From NCBI GenBank assembly GCA_004293675.1, contig READ01000040.1, forward strand, positions 19,892-83,891: DNA of 64,000 nt, written 5' to 3'. How positions within the stretch are numbered: position 1 is the stretch's first letter; every line of letters begins with the position of its first letter. A program made the translations under genes and the position numbers. Source of the stretch: Betaproteobacteria bacterium (GTDB lineage Bacteria; Pseudomonadota; Gammaproteobacteria; Burkholderiales; Casimicrobiaceae). Positions 16,390-25,028 of the stretch are shown piece by piece. The notes beneath the pieces were generated by a model that saw only the letters and a program-made list of their open reading frames with translations, had not been told where the DNA came from and ran no database searches.

Positions 16390-17934
16390 CTAAGCCCCCA
16401 CAATCCTCGCGCCATGCGCATGCGAAAAATAGTGCTGCGACAGCGCGTCTGAAATGTCAGCCACGTCGCTGACGACCTTGCGGAGCACAGAGACGATCGG
16501 CGCCGCGTCACCTACGCTGTAGCGCGTCAACACCGATCGCACGCTCGCGCTGTTCCAAGCGTTGGGCAGGCTTCGCGAAAGCGTGCCCTTGGGCATTTGC
16601 CCCGGCGGACAATCTTCGAGCTTGGCGAGTCTTGATTGCAATGTGTGGGCGATCCACGCGAGCGAGCGCGGATTTTCACGGTCGAGCACAAGCAATTCAA
16701 CTAGCGCTTTGGGATCGCGCTCCTGCAGGTAGCGGGCACGATAGGTAATCGTGCTGTCGAAGAACGCGAGCACCAGCGCGAAGCCTGTGTCGTTGGCCAG
16801 CGTGCCGGTTTCGAACGCCTCTGCGAGTGCGCCAGCGAGTGTGCTCAAACGCTCCAGCTGCCGACCGATTGACAGCAACCGCCAGCCGTCGTCCCGGGTC
16901 ATGCGATCCGTCTGAGCGCCGGTCATGGCCATCACCTGAGTGGTGAGTACCTCGAGTGCCCGGAGCGCACGTTGCGCGGTGATGTCGCGGGTAGGCGGCG
17001 TGACGGGCGTGGCATCATCCTCGTCGCGAGCCGTTGCTGAGGGCTTGCTAGTTTTGCCAGCCGCCTCGCCTTGCTCCGCGCCATTCATCATCGCAGCAAA
17101 TTGCTGGGTGCTGGTGGCGACTAACGTCCACTGCTCAAGCGCTAAGCGCTCGCGCACGGAAAATGCGGAAAACTGAAGCGAGGAGAGCGTTGCTGCAACG
17201 CTATAAGCACCAAGCTTTGCCGTGCGATCAGAAAGCGAGGCGATGAGCGCACGCTCGAACACCTGCGCTGATTGCCGAATGCTCGGCACCTCTTTCGAAA
17301 CCAATCCGTTCGTTACAGATAATCGTGACAACCAAAGCTGTGTGCTCGGTAACTCTTCGTCGTTAGTGGAGAGCGCTTCGAGCACCACGCGGGCCAGTCG
17401 CGTCGTGTTTTCCAAGCGCTCGGTGTAGCGGCCAAACCAAAACAGATTTTCTGCGGCGCGGCTCGCCACGCCCAGCGTCGCACGCGCGGTGTTGATCGGC
17501 GTGAGCGTCTTTGACAGCGGGGCCGTGTCTTCGCGCACTCGCCCCGTAATCGCCCAAACATCGGCCGAGCTACCGCCACGGTACATCGACACGATCTCGC
17601 GCCCCTCTGGGGCGATGCGCGCCAAACCACCTGGCAGCACACGCCACTTTCCCTGGCCATCAGACAGTGCAAACACGCGAAGCATCGCAGCCCGCGATCC
17701 AATCGCTGCACGTGAAGGTGCATCCTCGGCAACGCCCTGCCAGCTTGGGGTGTGCGATAACGGCAGGTACGCCTGCGCAGTGAAATCCTCGGGGTGCATG
17801 GCGATGCGACCCGTCCACTGCTCGAGCTCTTTGACTGACAGCGATTTACCCATCACTGGAACAAAACGACGGGCTTTATCGTTGTAGGTCGGCTTAACAA
17901 CGTACTTGGCGAGTTGCGGCAACATGGAGCGCAA
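16390..17934 (-). CDS. Distal part of split ATP-grasp protein plus alpha-E domain (DUF403)
   Basis: 514 residues if translation begins at TTG 17934. The first 170 residues (LAKYVVKPTYNDKARRFVPV, then WQGVAEDAP, then MYRGGSSADVWAITG) are the C-terminal lobe of a circularly permuted type 2 ATP-grasp domain. Residues of about 190-510 form the helical alpha-E domain, opening RAAENLFWFGRYTERLENTTRLARV, with a low-complexity linker inside it. The frame overlaps the proximal ATP-grasp part by 41 bp in a different phase; in intact relatives the two are one chain. Either this is a decayed gene or the two halves assemble from separate polypeptides. The family is associated with predicted peptide ligation together with transglutaminases. 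Confidence 0.8.
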   Translation of the reverse strand: MRSMLPQLAKYVVKPTYNDKARRFVPVMGKSLSVKELEQWTGRIAMHPEDFTAQAYLPLSHTPSWQGVAEDAPSRAAIGSRAAMLRVFALSDGQGKWRVLPGGLARIAPEGREIVSMYRGGSSADVWAITGRVREDTAPLSKTLTPINTARATLGVASRAAENLFWFGRYTERLENTTRLARVVLEALSTNDEELPSTQLWLSRLSVTNGLVSKEVPSIRQSAQVFERALIASLSDRTAKLGAYSVAATLSSLQFSAFSVRERLALEQWTLVATSTQQFAAMMNGAEQGEAAGKTSKPSATARDEDDATPVTPPTRDITAQRALRALEVLTTQVMAMTGAQTDRMTRDDGWRLLSIGRQLERLSTLAGALAEAFETGTLANDTGFALVLAFFDSTITYRARYLQERDPKALVELLVLDRENPRSLAWIAHTLQSRLAKLEDCPPGQMPKGTLSRSLPNAWNSASVRSVLTRYSVGDAAPIVSVLRKVVSDVADISDALSQHYFSHAHGARIVGA

Positions 17935-19060
17935 TCGAAGGCATCAGCAACTTTTCGCCATACAGTTTTTCGCAAATCTTTGGCAGGAATGCGAGCACCG
18001 CCGTCGATTCCAAAAAGCTAGAACCCGGCGCATTGGCCAGCACCACATTGCCTGCGCGATACGCTTGCATCAAACCGGGAATACCCAGTGCAGAATCTGC
18101 GCGCAGCTCCAAAGGATCGAGGAAGTCGTCATCCAGGCGGCGCAGAATCACGTCGACAGGCTCCAAGCCCTTGAGCGTTTTAAGCCACACCTTTTCATCG
18201 CGCACCACCAGGTCGCCGCCCTCAACGAGCGTGATGCCCAGATAGCGCGCTAAATACACATGCTCGAAGTAGGTCTCGTTGTAAGGTCCGGGCGTGAGCA
18301 ACACAATCCGAGCGTCGCTGCCGGATTTGGAATGCGCCAGCAGGCTTGCGATCAGCGCTTTGTAGGCACCCACGACCCGCTCGATTTTGAGCGCGCGGAA
18401 TGCCTCGGGAAACAGCCGCGATACGATCATCCGGTTTTCAAGCAAGTAGCCCAAGCCCGAGGGCGCTTGTGTACGCTGCGACACGATCCACCAGCGACCA
18501 TCTGGGCCGCAGGCCAAATCAAATGCAACGATATGCAAAAAAGTATTGCCGCGCGGTCGAATGCCGTGCGCCGGACGCACATAGCCCGGGTGGCCTTGAA
18601 CGAGTGCAAGCGGCAATGAGCCGTCCTTGATGAGCGTTTGTTCGCCATAGACGTCGGCGAGCACATCGTTGAGCAATCGAGCGCGTTGCACCGCGCCAGC
18701 CTCGATCAAAGCCCATTCACGCTCGCTGATGATCGACGGCAACAGATCGAGTGACCAAGGGCGCGGCTGACTGACCGCATCGGAATACAAGTTGTAGGTG
18801 ACGCCGTTGTCATCGATGCGGCGGCGCAGCGTGGCATCAAGCTCGGCGAAACGCGATGTAATGGATGACTCGAGCGTTGCGCTGTCGCGCTTCGGGAGCG
18901 CTTCGCTCGCTTTGCTGAAAAAAGTCTGCCAATGCGCCGCGATGGCCCCATCGTTTCGCAATGCGTCGCGGTGAGTGGGTGGTGCTTTCGCGGCCAAATC
19001 ATCAACCAGCGCGGAAATGGTGTCACCGCTGGAGCGAGCGGCGTCGAACAAAGAACTCAT
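17894..19060 (-). CDS. Proximal part of circularly permuted type 2 ATP-grasp protein (DUF404/407), truncated by frameshift
   Basis: 388 residues. Conserved family segments are all present up to the break: GVTYNLYSD, RPWSLDLLPSII, RWWIVSQRTQAPSGLGYLLE, LLTPGPYNETYFEHVYLARY, LRRLDDDFLDPLELRADS and GEKLLMPSIA. At that point relatives continue ATWWCGxP and about ten more residues before the VIKP segment. Here the frame runs into LHVAATRQVRC-stop, while the VVKPTY segment is found in another phase about 28 bases downstream. A deletion of about 30 bases not divisible by three, removing the WWCG motif, explains this. It is probably inactive as ATP-grasp unless rescued. Confidence 0.82.
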   Translation of the reverse strand: MSSLFDAARSSGDTISALVDDLAAKAPPTHRDALRNDGAIAAHWQTFFSKASEALPKRDSATLESSITSRFAELDATLRRRIDDNGVTYNLYSDAVSQPRPWSLDLLPSIISEREWALIEAGAVQRARLLNDVLADVYGEQTLIKDGSLPLALVQGHPGYVRPAHGIRPRGNTFLHIVAFDLACGPDGRWWIVSQRTQAPSGLGYLLENRMIVSRLFPEAFRALKIERVVGAYKALIASLLAHSKSGSDARIVLLTPGPYNETYFEHVYLARYLGITLVEGGDLVVRDEKVWLKTLKGLEPVDVILRRLDDDFLDPLELRADSALGIPGLMQAYRAGNVVLANAPGSSFLESTAVLAFLPKICEKLYGEKLLMPSIALHVAATRQVRC

Positions 19061-19096
19061 GGCTGAAGTTTAGCGCTGGTGGGGCAAGGTTTGGCT

Positions 19097-19296
19097 CTCT
19101 CTCCCGCCTACGGTAGAGGGGGATGTGTCTGCTCCCTCTCCCGCAGGCGGGAGAGGGTTGGGGTGAGGGTGTGGTGGCTTCATCGCCAGCTTCGAAAGAG
19201 CAGGTGAATGCTGCCGATTGTTTTGCTTTGCGGCTGCGCTGTTATGCGCTGCACCCTCACCCCTAGCCCCTCTCCCGCCTGCGGGCGAGGGGGATT
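19097..19296. repeat. Nested palindromic repeats of the CCCTCTCCCGCnnGCGGGAGAGGG type
   Basis: Three copies of the palindrome CTCCCTCTCCCGCAGGCGGG or variants lie at about 19098-19122, 19132-19157 and 19269-19292. They are flanked by GGGGTGAGGGTG (19159-19170) and its complement CACCCTCACCCC (19250-19263), so the whole gap can fold on itself. A related copy is at 50298-50345. This is a dispersed REP-like family frequent in proteobacteria. It fills the gap between the transglutaminase and ATP-grasp genes and could uncouple their transcription. Confidence 0.8.
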
Positions 19297-19298
19297 TT

Positions 19299-22200
19299 CT
19301 AGACCCTTCGCAAATCAAGCGTAAACGGATGCTCTCGGCTCACGTCCGCAGGTGCTACTTTCATTGCGCCTTGGGTGTGTCCCAGCCGCAAGAATCGCGA
19401 CAGTCGGCGCGATTCGGCTTCATAGGCGTTGATCGGGAAGGTGGTTGGATTCGAGCCACCGGGATGCTGCACGTGATACTGGCAGCCACCTAAGCTTCGT
19501 CCCACCCAAGTGTCGACGATGTCAAAGGTGATGGGCGCATGCACGGCAATGCTTGGATGGAGCGCCGATGGCGGATTCCAGCCTTTGTAGCGAACACCGG
19601 CAACGTAGTGGCCCACCGTGCCCGTGGGTTGCATTGGCAGCGCTTTGCCGTTAGCGGTAATCACGTAGCGCGAATCGGTCATGCCAGTGGCGGCCACTTC
19701 GAGCCGCTCGAGCGACGAGTCCACATAGCGCACCGTGCCGCCTGTCGAGCCTTCTTCGCCCATCACATGCCACGGCTCTAATGCGCCGCGGATGCTGATC
19801 TTCATGCCTTTGAGCGCAATGTCGCCAAACAGCGGGAAGCGGAACTCAAAGTGCGGCGCAAACCACTGCGGATCGAAGCGATGACCGCCGTTTTCCGGTA
19901 GTGCCAAATCAGCCAGTACATCATCAAAATCCATTTTGATAAACGTTGGCAACATGAATCGATCATGCAAACCGGTGCCCCAACGTGCGAGCGGCGCGCG
20001 ATACGGTTGATTCCAGAATCGTGCGACCAGTGCGCGAAGTAAAAGCTGCTGCACGATACTCATGCGAGCATGTGGCGGCATTTCAAAGGCACGGAGTTCT
20101 AACAAGCCCAAGCGCCCTGCGGGGCCGTCGGGCGAGTAGAGTTTGTCGATACAAAATTCGCTACGGTGAGTGTTGCCTGTCACATCAATCAGAATGTTTC
20201 GCAGCGTTCGGTCGACCAACCACGGCGGCATTTCGCTGCCGTGTACAGCGCGGTTACGCTCGATTTGCTCCATGGCAATTTCGAGCTCGTAGAGTTGATC
20301 GTTCCGAGCTTCGTCGAGCCGAGGCGCTTGGCTCGTCGGGCCGATGAACAGACCGCTGAACAGATACGACAAGCTCGGATGATTGTGCCAATACGCCACC
20401 AAACTGGTGAGCAGTTCGGGCTTTCGTAAAAACGGTGAATCGGCGGGCGTGGCGCCACCCAACACGAAGTGATTGCCACCGCCGGTGCCGGTGTGTCGCC
20501 CATCGAGTGCGAATTTTTCTGCGCACAGATGCGTCTCGAACGCGGCTTGATACAGAAACTCGGTGTGATCGACGAGCTCTGTCCAGTTGTGCGCGGGATG
20601 AATGTTGACTTCGATCACGCCGGGATCGGGCGTGACTTGCAAAATTTTGAGTCGTGGATCTCGCGGTGGCGGGTAGCCCTCAATCACCAACTTCACCTTG
20701 GTTTCGACGGCGGTTGCTTCCAGCGCGGCGAGCAAATCCAGGTAGTCCTCTAACAGCGCTAGCGGCGGCATGAAGACGTACAAGCGGCCTTGACGCGCCT
20801 CGACCACCAGCGCGGTACGCGTTAACCAATGGGCTGATTGAAACCGCGTGGGCAGCAGTGTTGACGTGGACGGGATGTAGTTGAATTGCTTTGCCGGTGC
20901 GGTCTTCTGTGGCGCACCTGATCCAGCGGCAGCTACAGCAGCGCTCCCGCTGAGCGCTTGATCGGAAGACGTTTTCGTTCCGAGCGCTGAAGGCTCGACC
21001 GAGCCTGCACGGTTGTTCGGCTGCGCAGTCACACCGAGTGACGCCCGAACACCCGAGCCATATCGCTCGGCAAACGTTCGCGCCGACGGCAAATCGCCAC
21101 GCGCATCAAAGGTGTCGCGATCCAGGAAATACGGATAGTCGCCCTTCGATGTCCACGGCAAGGAATCGAGCGGCAATCGGTATCCCATGGGCGAATCGCC
21201 AGGGATCAAATACATGCGTTCATCGCGCAAGAACCATGGGCCGGTTTGCCACTGCGAGCCCGTTAAGCCAACGGACGAAGCAGACGAAAGCGGCAACACA
21301 TGACCTACGACATGGGTCAATCCTTGATCGAACACTTTTCGGAGTCGATCGCGCTCCAGTTCATCGTCTAATCGCGCATCAAACGGATCAACGTTGACCG
21401 GCAATTTGCGCTCGCGCCACAGGTAGTAAAACGCGTCTTCGTACCCCGACTTAACGTATTCGTCAGTGATGCCCAAGCTCGATGCGAGCGCCTTGATGAA
21501 GCGCTCGGAATCAACGTTGGTGAAGTTCGAAGGCACTCGTTCATCAGCAAACAAGCTCGGGTCGCGCCAAATCGGTTGGCCGTCTTTGCGCCAAAAAATG
21601 GACAGCGCCCAGCGCGGCAATTGTTCGCCGGGGTACCACTTGCCTTGTCCGAAATGTAGGAAGCCACCGTCGCCATATTTCGCTCGTAGTTTTTGCACCA
21701 ATGCGTTGGCGTAGCCGCGTTTCGTGGGGCCCATTGCGGCAGTGTTCCACTCGGCGGCGTCGCGGTCGCTGTCGGCCACGAACGTGGGCTCGCCGCCTTG
21801 CGTTAAACGGACGTCGCCTTTCGTCAAATCACGATCAACGCGATTGCCTAAGCTCAAAATCTCTTGCCATGCATCTTCGGTATAGGGCTTGGTGACACGC
21901 GGTGATTCGTAAATCCGAGTGACCGCCATGTGATGCGAAAACTCAACTTCGCTTTCATCAACACCACCCTCAATCGGGGCAGCGGAGGAGGGCTGCGGTG
22001 TGCAAGCGAGCGGAATGTGACCTTCGCCGGCGAACAACCCCGACGTGGGATCGAGTCCAATCCAGCCCGCACCCGGTAAATACACTTCGCACCACGCATG
22101 CAAGTCGGTGAAATCCGCAGCAGGACCGGACGGCCCGTCAAGCGATTTCACGTCAGGCGTGAGTTGGATCAAATAGCCTGAACAAAAGCGCGCGGCCAGT

Positions 22201-22784
22201 CCAATGTGACGAAGTAGCTGCACCAGCAACCAACCGGAATCGCGGCATGAACCGCTCTTCTTAGTGAGCGTTTCTTCGGGCGTTTGAACGCCGGGTTCCA
22301 TGCGAATTAGATACGCGATGTCTTTGTAGACCAGCGCATTCAGGTCGACCAAGAAATCCACCGTGCGGCGCTTGGAGCGATCAATCTTTTTCAGATACGC
22401 GTCGACCAGCGGCGTCATCGGCGCAGTCACCAAATACGGTGCGAGCTCCGTCTTGGCATCTTGGCTGTAGGTAAACGGGTACTTTTCAGCGGCTGGCTCG
22501 AGGAAGAAATCGAACGGGTTGTACACGGCCATTTCGGCCACCACGTCGACTGCCACTTTGAATTCGCGTGTCGGCTCGTTAAACACCAATCGCGCCATGT
22601 GATTGGCGAACGGATCTTGCTGCCAGTTGCAGAAATGATCGGCCGGTTCGATGCGCTGGCTGTACGAAACGATTCGCGTGCGGCAATGCGGCGCGGGGCG
22701 CAGCCGGATGATTTGCGGCCCCAGCTTGACCAAACGGTCGTAGCGATAGTGGGTGATGTGGCTAAGTGCGACGTGAATCGTCAT
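19299..22784 (-). CDS. Transglutaminase-like / DUF2126 fusion protein
   Basis: 1161 residues. The N-terminal 300 form a bacterial transglutaminase-like cysteine-protease domain: the N-terminal beta segment opens HVALSHITHYRYDRLVKLGP, the nucleophile is in KKSGSCRDSGWLLVQ, the histidine in FTDLHAWCEVYLP, and the aspartate in GLDPTSGLF. After a long spacer comes DUF2126 (RLTQGGEPTFVADSD, HFGQGKWYPGEQLPRWALS, HTGTGGGNHFVLGG, TGNTHRSEFCIDKLYSPDGP). This fusion usually sits beside alpha-E/ATP-grasp genes as here, upstream on the same strand. The module is thought to ligate and process a peptide or amino-acid tag, but no product has been established. Intact and full-length. Confidence 0.9.
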   Translation of the reverse strand: MTIHVALSHITHYRYDRLVKLGPQIIRLRPAPHCRTRIVSYSQRIEPADHFCNWQQDPFANHMARLVFNEPTREFKVAVDVVAEMAVYNPFDFFLEPAAEKYPFTYSQDAKTELAPYLVTAPMTPLVDAYLKKIDRSKRRTVDFLVDLNALVYKDIAYLIRMEPGVQTPEETLTKKSGSCRDSGWLLVQLLRHIGLAARFCSGYLIQLTPDVKSLDGPSGPAADFTDLHAWCEVYLPGAGWIGLDPTSGLFAGEGHIPLACTPQPSSAAPIEGGVDESEVEFSHHMAVTRIYESPRVTKPYTEDAWQEILSLGNRVDRDLTKGDVRLTQGGEPTFVADSDRDAAEWNTAAMGPTKRGYANALVQKLRAKYGDGGFLHFGQGKWYPGEQLPRWALSIFWRKDGQPIWRDPSLFADERVPSNFTNVDSERFIKALASSLGITDEYVKSGYEDAFYYLWRERKLPVNVDPFDARLDDELERDRLRKVFDQGLTHVVGHVLPLSSASSVGLTGSQWQTGPWFLRDERMYLIPGDSPMGYRLPLDSLPWTSKGDYPYFLDRDTFDARGDLPSARTFAERYGSGVRASLGVTAQPNNRAGSVEPSALGTKTSSDQALSGSAAVAAAGSGAPQKTAPAKQFNYIPSTSTLLPTRFQSAHWLTRTALVVEARQGRLYVFMPPLALLEDYLDLLAALEATAVETKVKLVIEGYPPPRDPRLKILQVTPDPGVIEVNIHPAHNWTELVDHTEFLYQAAFETHLCAEKFALDGRHTGTGGGNHFVLGGATPADSPFLRKPELLTSLVAYWHNHPSLSYLFSGLFIGPTSQAPRLDEARNDQLYELEIAMEQIERNRAVHGSEMPPWLVDRTLRNILIDVTGNTHRSEFCIDKLYSPDGPAGRLGLLELRAFEMPPHARMSIVQQLLLRALVARFWNQPYRAPLARWGTGLHDRFMLPTFIKMDFDDVLADLALPENGGHRFDPQWFAPHFEFRFPLFGDIALKGMKISIRGALEPWHVMGEEGSTGGTVRYVDSSLERLEVAATGMTDSRYVITANGKALPMQPTGTVGHYVAGVRYKGWNPPSALHPSIAVHAPITFDIVDTWVGRSLGGCQYHVQHPGGSNPTTFPINAYEAESRRLSRFLRLGHTQGAMKVAPADVSREHPFTLDLRRV

Positions 22785-22960
22785 GGCGGTGCAGACTTTG
22801 AAAGTGTTTCGTCAGCCTAAGCAAGATGCATGCTGACGATCTATTCTCGTTGACCGCGCGCTGTCATGGCAAACACAATGTGGCATGAGGCAATGCCCTG
22901 GGTGACATTGGGTGCGAAGTCGTTGCGAGAGCGTGGGAATAGACAGCTAACCGCTTAAAA

Positions 22961-23044
22961 GCCACGTATATACTGGTGTTCACTAATTTTTGAGATTATT
23001 TCAAAAATAACAATAAACGCACTAAACGCCATATTTCATATGGC
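22961..23044. repeat. 84-bp AT-rich twin-hairpin element, copy 3
   Basis: The left hairpin is GCC-ACGTATATACT-GGT (22961-22977); the right one is GCC-ATATTTCATAT-GGC (23028-23044), the most symmetrical right arm in the window. An additional internal palindrome ATTTTTGAnnnnnTTCAAAAAT lies near 22987-23008. The element sits between two co-directional minus-strand genes, upstream of the transglutaminase fusion. Confidence 0.78.
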
Positions 23045-23078
23045 ATTTGCAGATAAAGCTGCCTCATTCTGACATGAA

Positions 23079-23441
23079 TTACGGTTTTACGGTTGCCTTG
23101 ATCTCAATGCTGGCGTACCACGCGGCCAAATCGCCGATTTCTTTGTCGGTAAGAGGCTTGGCTATTAAGGTCATGATTTCGTGGGCACGTTTGCCGCTGC
23201 GATACGCCTTGAGCTGATCTTTGACGTAGGGCTCGGGTTGTCCGGCCAGATGCGGCGTGTTGGGCATGGTGCTGATACCGTTTTGGCCATGACAGACGTT
23301 GCACGCCACTGCGGCTTTGGCTTGGCCTTCAGCGTTGCCGGCTGCGTGGGACGCGACAAGCATTGCGGCCAAGCCAAACGTGGCGATTAACGTTGTTTGA
23401 GCGGGGCGGCGTGTGAGTGGTGGGTGTGGTGTGATGTTCAT
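23079..23441 (-). CDS. Periplasmic class I cytochrome c
   Basis: 120 residues with a signal sequence (TLIATFGLAAMLVASHAAG) and one heme c site ACNVCHGQNG; the distal Met ligand is probably in STMPNTPHLAGQ or IMTLIAKPL. This resembles the c553/c4-half cytochromes that take electrons from periplasmic quinoprotein dehydrogenases. It lies directly downstream of the PQQ-dependent dehydrogenase on the same strand, separated by a strong terminator hairpin, so read-through would give less cytochrome transcript or it has its own promoter. Electron transfer partner is inferred from neighbourhood. Confidence 0.88.
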   Translation of the reverse strand: MNITPHPPLTRRPAQTTLIATFGLAAMLVASHAAGNAEGQAKAAVACNVCHGQNGISTMPNTPHLAGQPEPYVKDQLKAYRSGKRAHEIMTLIAKPLTDKEIGDLAAWYASIEIKATVKP

Positions 23442-23458
23442 AGTGTTGCAATCCCAAT

Positions 23459-23483
23459 AAAAAAAGGGGGCGCGAACGCCCCC
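23459..23483 (-). terminator. Intrinsic terminator after the PQQ dehydrogenase
   Basis: On the minus strand GGGGGCG-ttcg-CGCCCCC is followed by seven T residues. The 7-bp GC stem with a 4-nt loop lies 20 bp past the dehydrogenase stop and 18 bp before the cytochrome start. Confidence 0.85.
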
Positions 23484-23503
23484 TCATTAATGCGTTTGAT
23501 CAG

Positions 23504-24796
23504 TTATTCGCCGACGTAGGTGATGCGGTAGAGTGCGCCCGCGAAGTCGTCAGACACCAGCATCGAACCATCGGGCAGATTAGCCACATCGACCGGACGA
23601 CCACGATATTGCTTGGTCTTGGGGTCGCGGAAGCCATCAGCAAACACCTCAGAGGCACCCGCCGTGCCGTCAGCCTTGAGCGGAATGAAATTAATCAACG
23701 CGCCGCTAGGCTCGGTGCGATTCCATGAGCCATGTGACGCCACAAACATGCCGCCACGGTACTTCGCAGGGAACCGGTCGCCGGTGTAGAACGCCATGCC
23801 CAGCTGCGCCTGATGCGCAGGGAATTCGACTTGCGGAAAGATCGAGCCTGCAGGCTCTTTCATGTCCTTCAAATCCTCTGCGGCGGGGCTGCCTGCCACT
23901 TTGTATTTGCCGTTCCAATACGGATAGCCGAAATGCTCGCCGGGTTTGGTTGAGCGATTCAATTCACCCGGTGGCACATCGTCACCTAAGCCGTCGGTTT
24001 GGTTGTCGGTCCACCACAGCGTGCCGTCTTTCGGATTGAAATCCATGCCTACGGAATTTCGAGCGCCGCGAGCAAACACTTCGCGCTTACTGCCATCAAA
24101 CGGGCTCAATCGAATGATGCCGCCGATGCCCAGCTTGTCGAATTCATCGACCTTATCTTTCGGCTGCACGTTAAACGGCTGACCGAGTGAGATGTAGGCC
24201 AAACCATCTTTGCCAATACGGCAAACGCGCGCCCCGTGGTTATACGACTCATGCTCAACCGGAATCAGTTTTCCTTGTGGCACAGCCTCGATCACTGCGA
24301 CATCCGGGCCTTCATAGAAGAATTCGGCGGCAGGGAAATTGAGCACTCTGTTGTGTTCGGCCACGACTAAAAATCCGTCGCGAGTCCAGCACACGCCGTT
24401 GGGCACATTAAATTTGAGCGACGGCGCAAACGCTTTGACTTCGGTCGCAGCCGGTCCGCTGTTTCGATTCGTCACAGCCCAAACCGTAGTTTTCCGAGTG
24501 CCAACGAACAGCATGTTGGTCGACGGAGCAACGGCCATATGTCGGGCATCGGGCACGATAGCGTACAAATCAATCTTGAACCCGGGTGGCAGCTTGATGG
24601 ATTTGAGATTATTTTTAATCGCATCAGCGTTGGCGCCCGTTTGGGGCACCAGGGGGATGTTCAGATCCGTCGTGGCCACTCGCATCTGTTTTAGTTTTTC
24701 GAGATTGGCCTGCGCCGCAGCGGGCAGCGCCGTGATCGCGGCGACGCTTGCCACCACGATCCCAATCATTATTCGACTCACTCTACTCATGCTCAT
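23504..24796 (-). CDS. PQQ-dependent sugar/aldose-type dehydrogenase, periplasmic
   Basis: 430 residues with a signal peptide (ASVAAITALPAAAQA). The body is a six-bladed quinoprotein propeller of the soluble glucose/L-sorbosone dehydrogenase family. Recognisable are KLPPGFKIDLYA at the start of blade 1, HNRVLNFP, GARVCRIGKDGLAYISLG, FARGARNSVGMDFNPKDGTLWWTDNQTDG (cut here for length; the Arg and Asn bind PQQ in relatives), GEHFGYPYW, FVASHGSWNRTEPSG, and RPVDVANLPDGSMLVSDD. It should oxidise a sugar or aldehyde in the periplasm with PQQ and calcium, passing electrons to the neighbouring cytochrome. No pqq biosynthesis genes are in the window, but a PqqU-like receptor is divergently adjacent. 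Confidence 0.88.
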   Translation of the reverse strand: MSMSRVSRIMIGIVVASVAAITALPAAAQANLEKLKQMRVATTDLNIPLVPQTGANADAIKNNLKSIKLPPGFKIDLYAIVPDARHMAVAPSTNMLFVGTRKTTVWAVTNRNSGPAATEVKAFAPSLKFNVPNGVCWTRDGFLVVAEHNRVLNFPAAEFFYEGPDVAVIEAVPQGKLIPVEHESYNHGARVCRIGKDGLAYISLGQPFNVQPKDKVDEFDKLGIGGIIRLSPFDGSKREVFARGARNSVGMDFNPKDGTLWWTDNQTDGLGDDVPPGELNRSTKPGEHFGYPYWNGKYKVAGSPAAEDLKDMKEPAGSIFPQVEFPAHQAQLGMAFYTGDRFPAKYRGGMFVASHGSWNRTEPSGALINFIPLKADGTAGASEVFADGFRDPKTKQYRGRPVDVANLPDGSMLVSDDFAGALYRITYVGE

Positions 24797-25028
24797 CTCC
24801 TATGTGCTTGAATTGCTTCATTGCCTTCGTTCAACTGAACGAGCGCTGATGCTATGCATGCGCGAGGTTAGCTAAGGATGCAGTTTTTTCAAATTCGAAA
24901 CATTGCTGCATCGCGCAAATTTCGGTTCACTATTGGGCTTGCCTTAGCTAAGCAGTTTCTGCAAACATGCACAAGAATCGTTGCTCACGCAGCGCCCCGA
25001 AATCGTCCGAATCAATCAGGGTTGTCGT

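Noticed and set aside
19097..19296. CRISPR-like repeated units between the transglutaminase and ATP-grasp genes
   Set aside because: Only three palindromic copies with irregular spacing and opposite orientations; no unique spacers of equal length and no cas genes.
24797..25028. Riboswitch or cofactor-sensing leader between the PQQ dehydrogenase and the TonB receptor
   Set aside because: No cobalamin, thiamine or other known riboswitch signature was recognised and no terminator/anti-terminator pair was seen.
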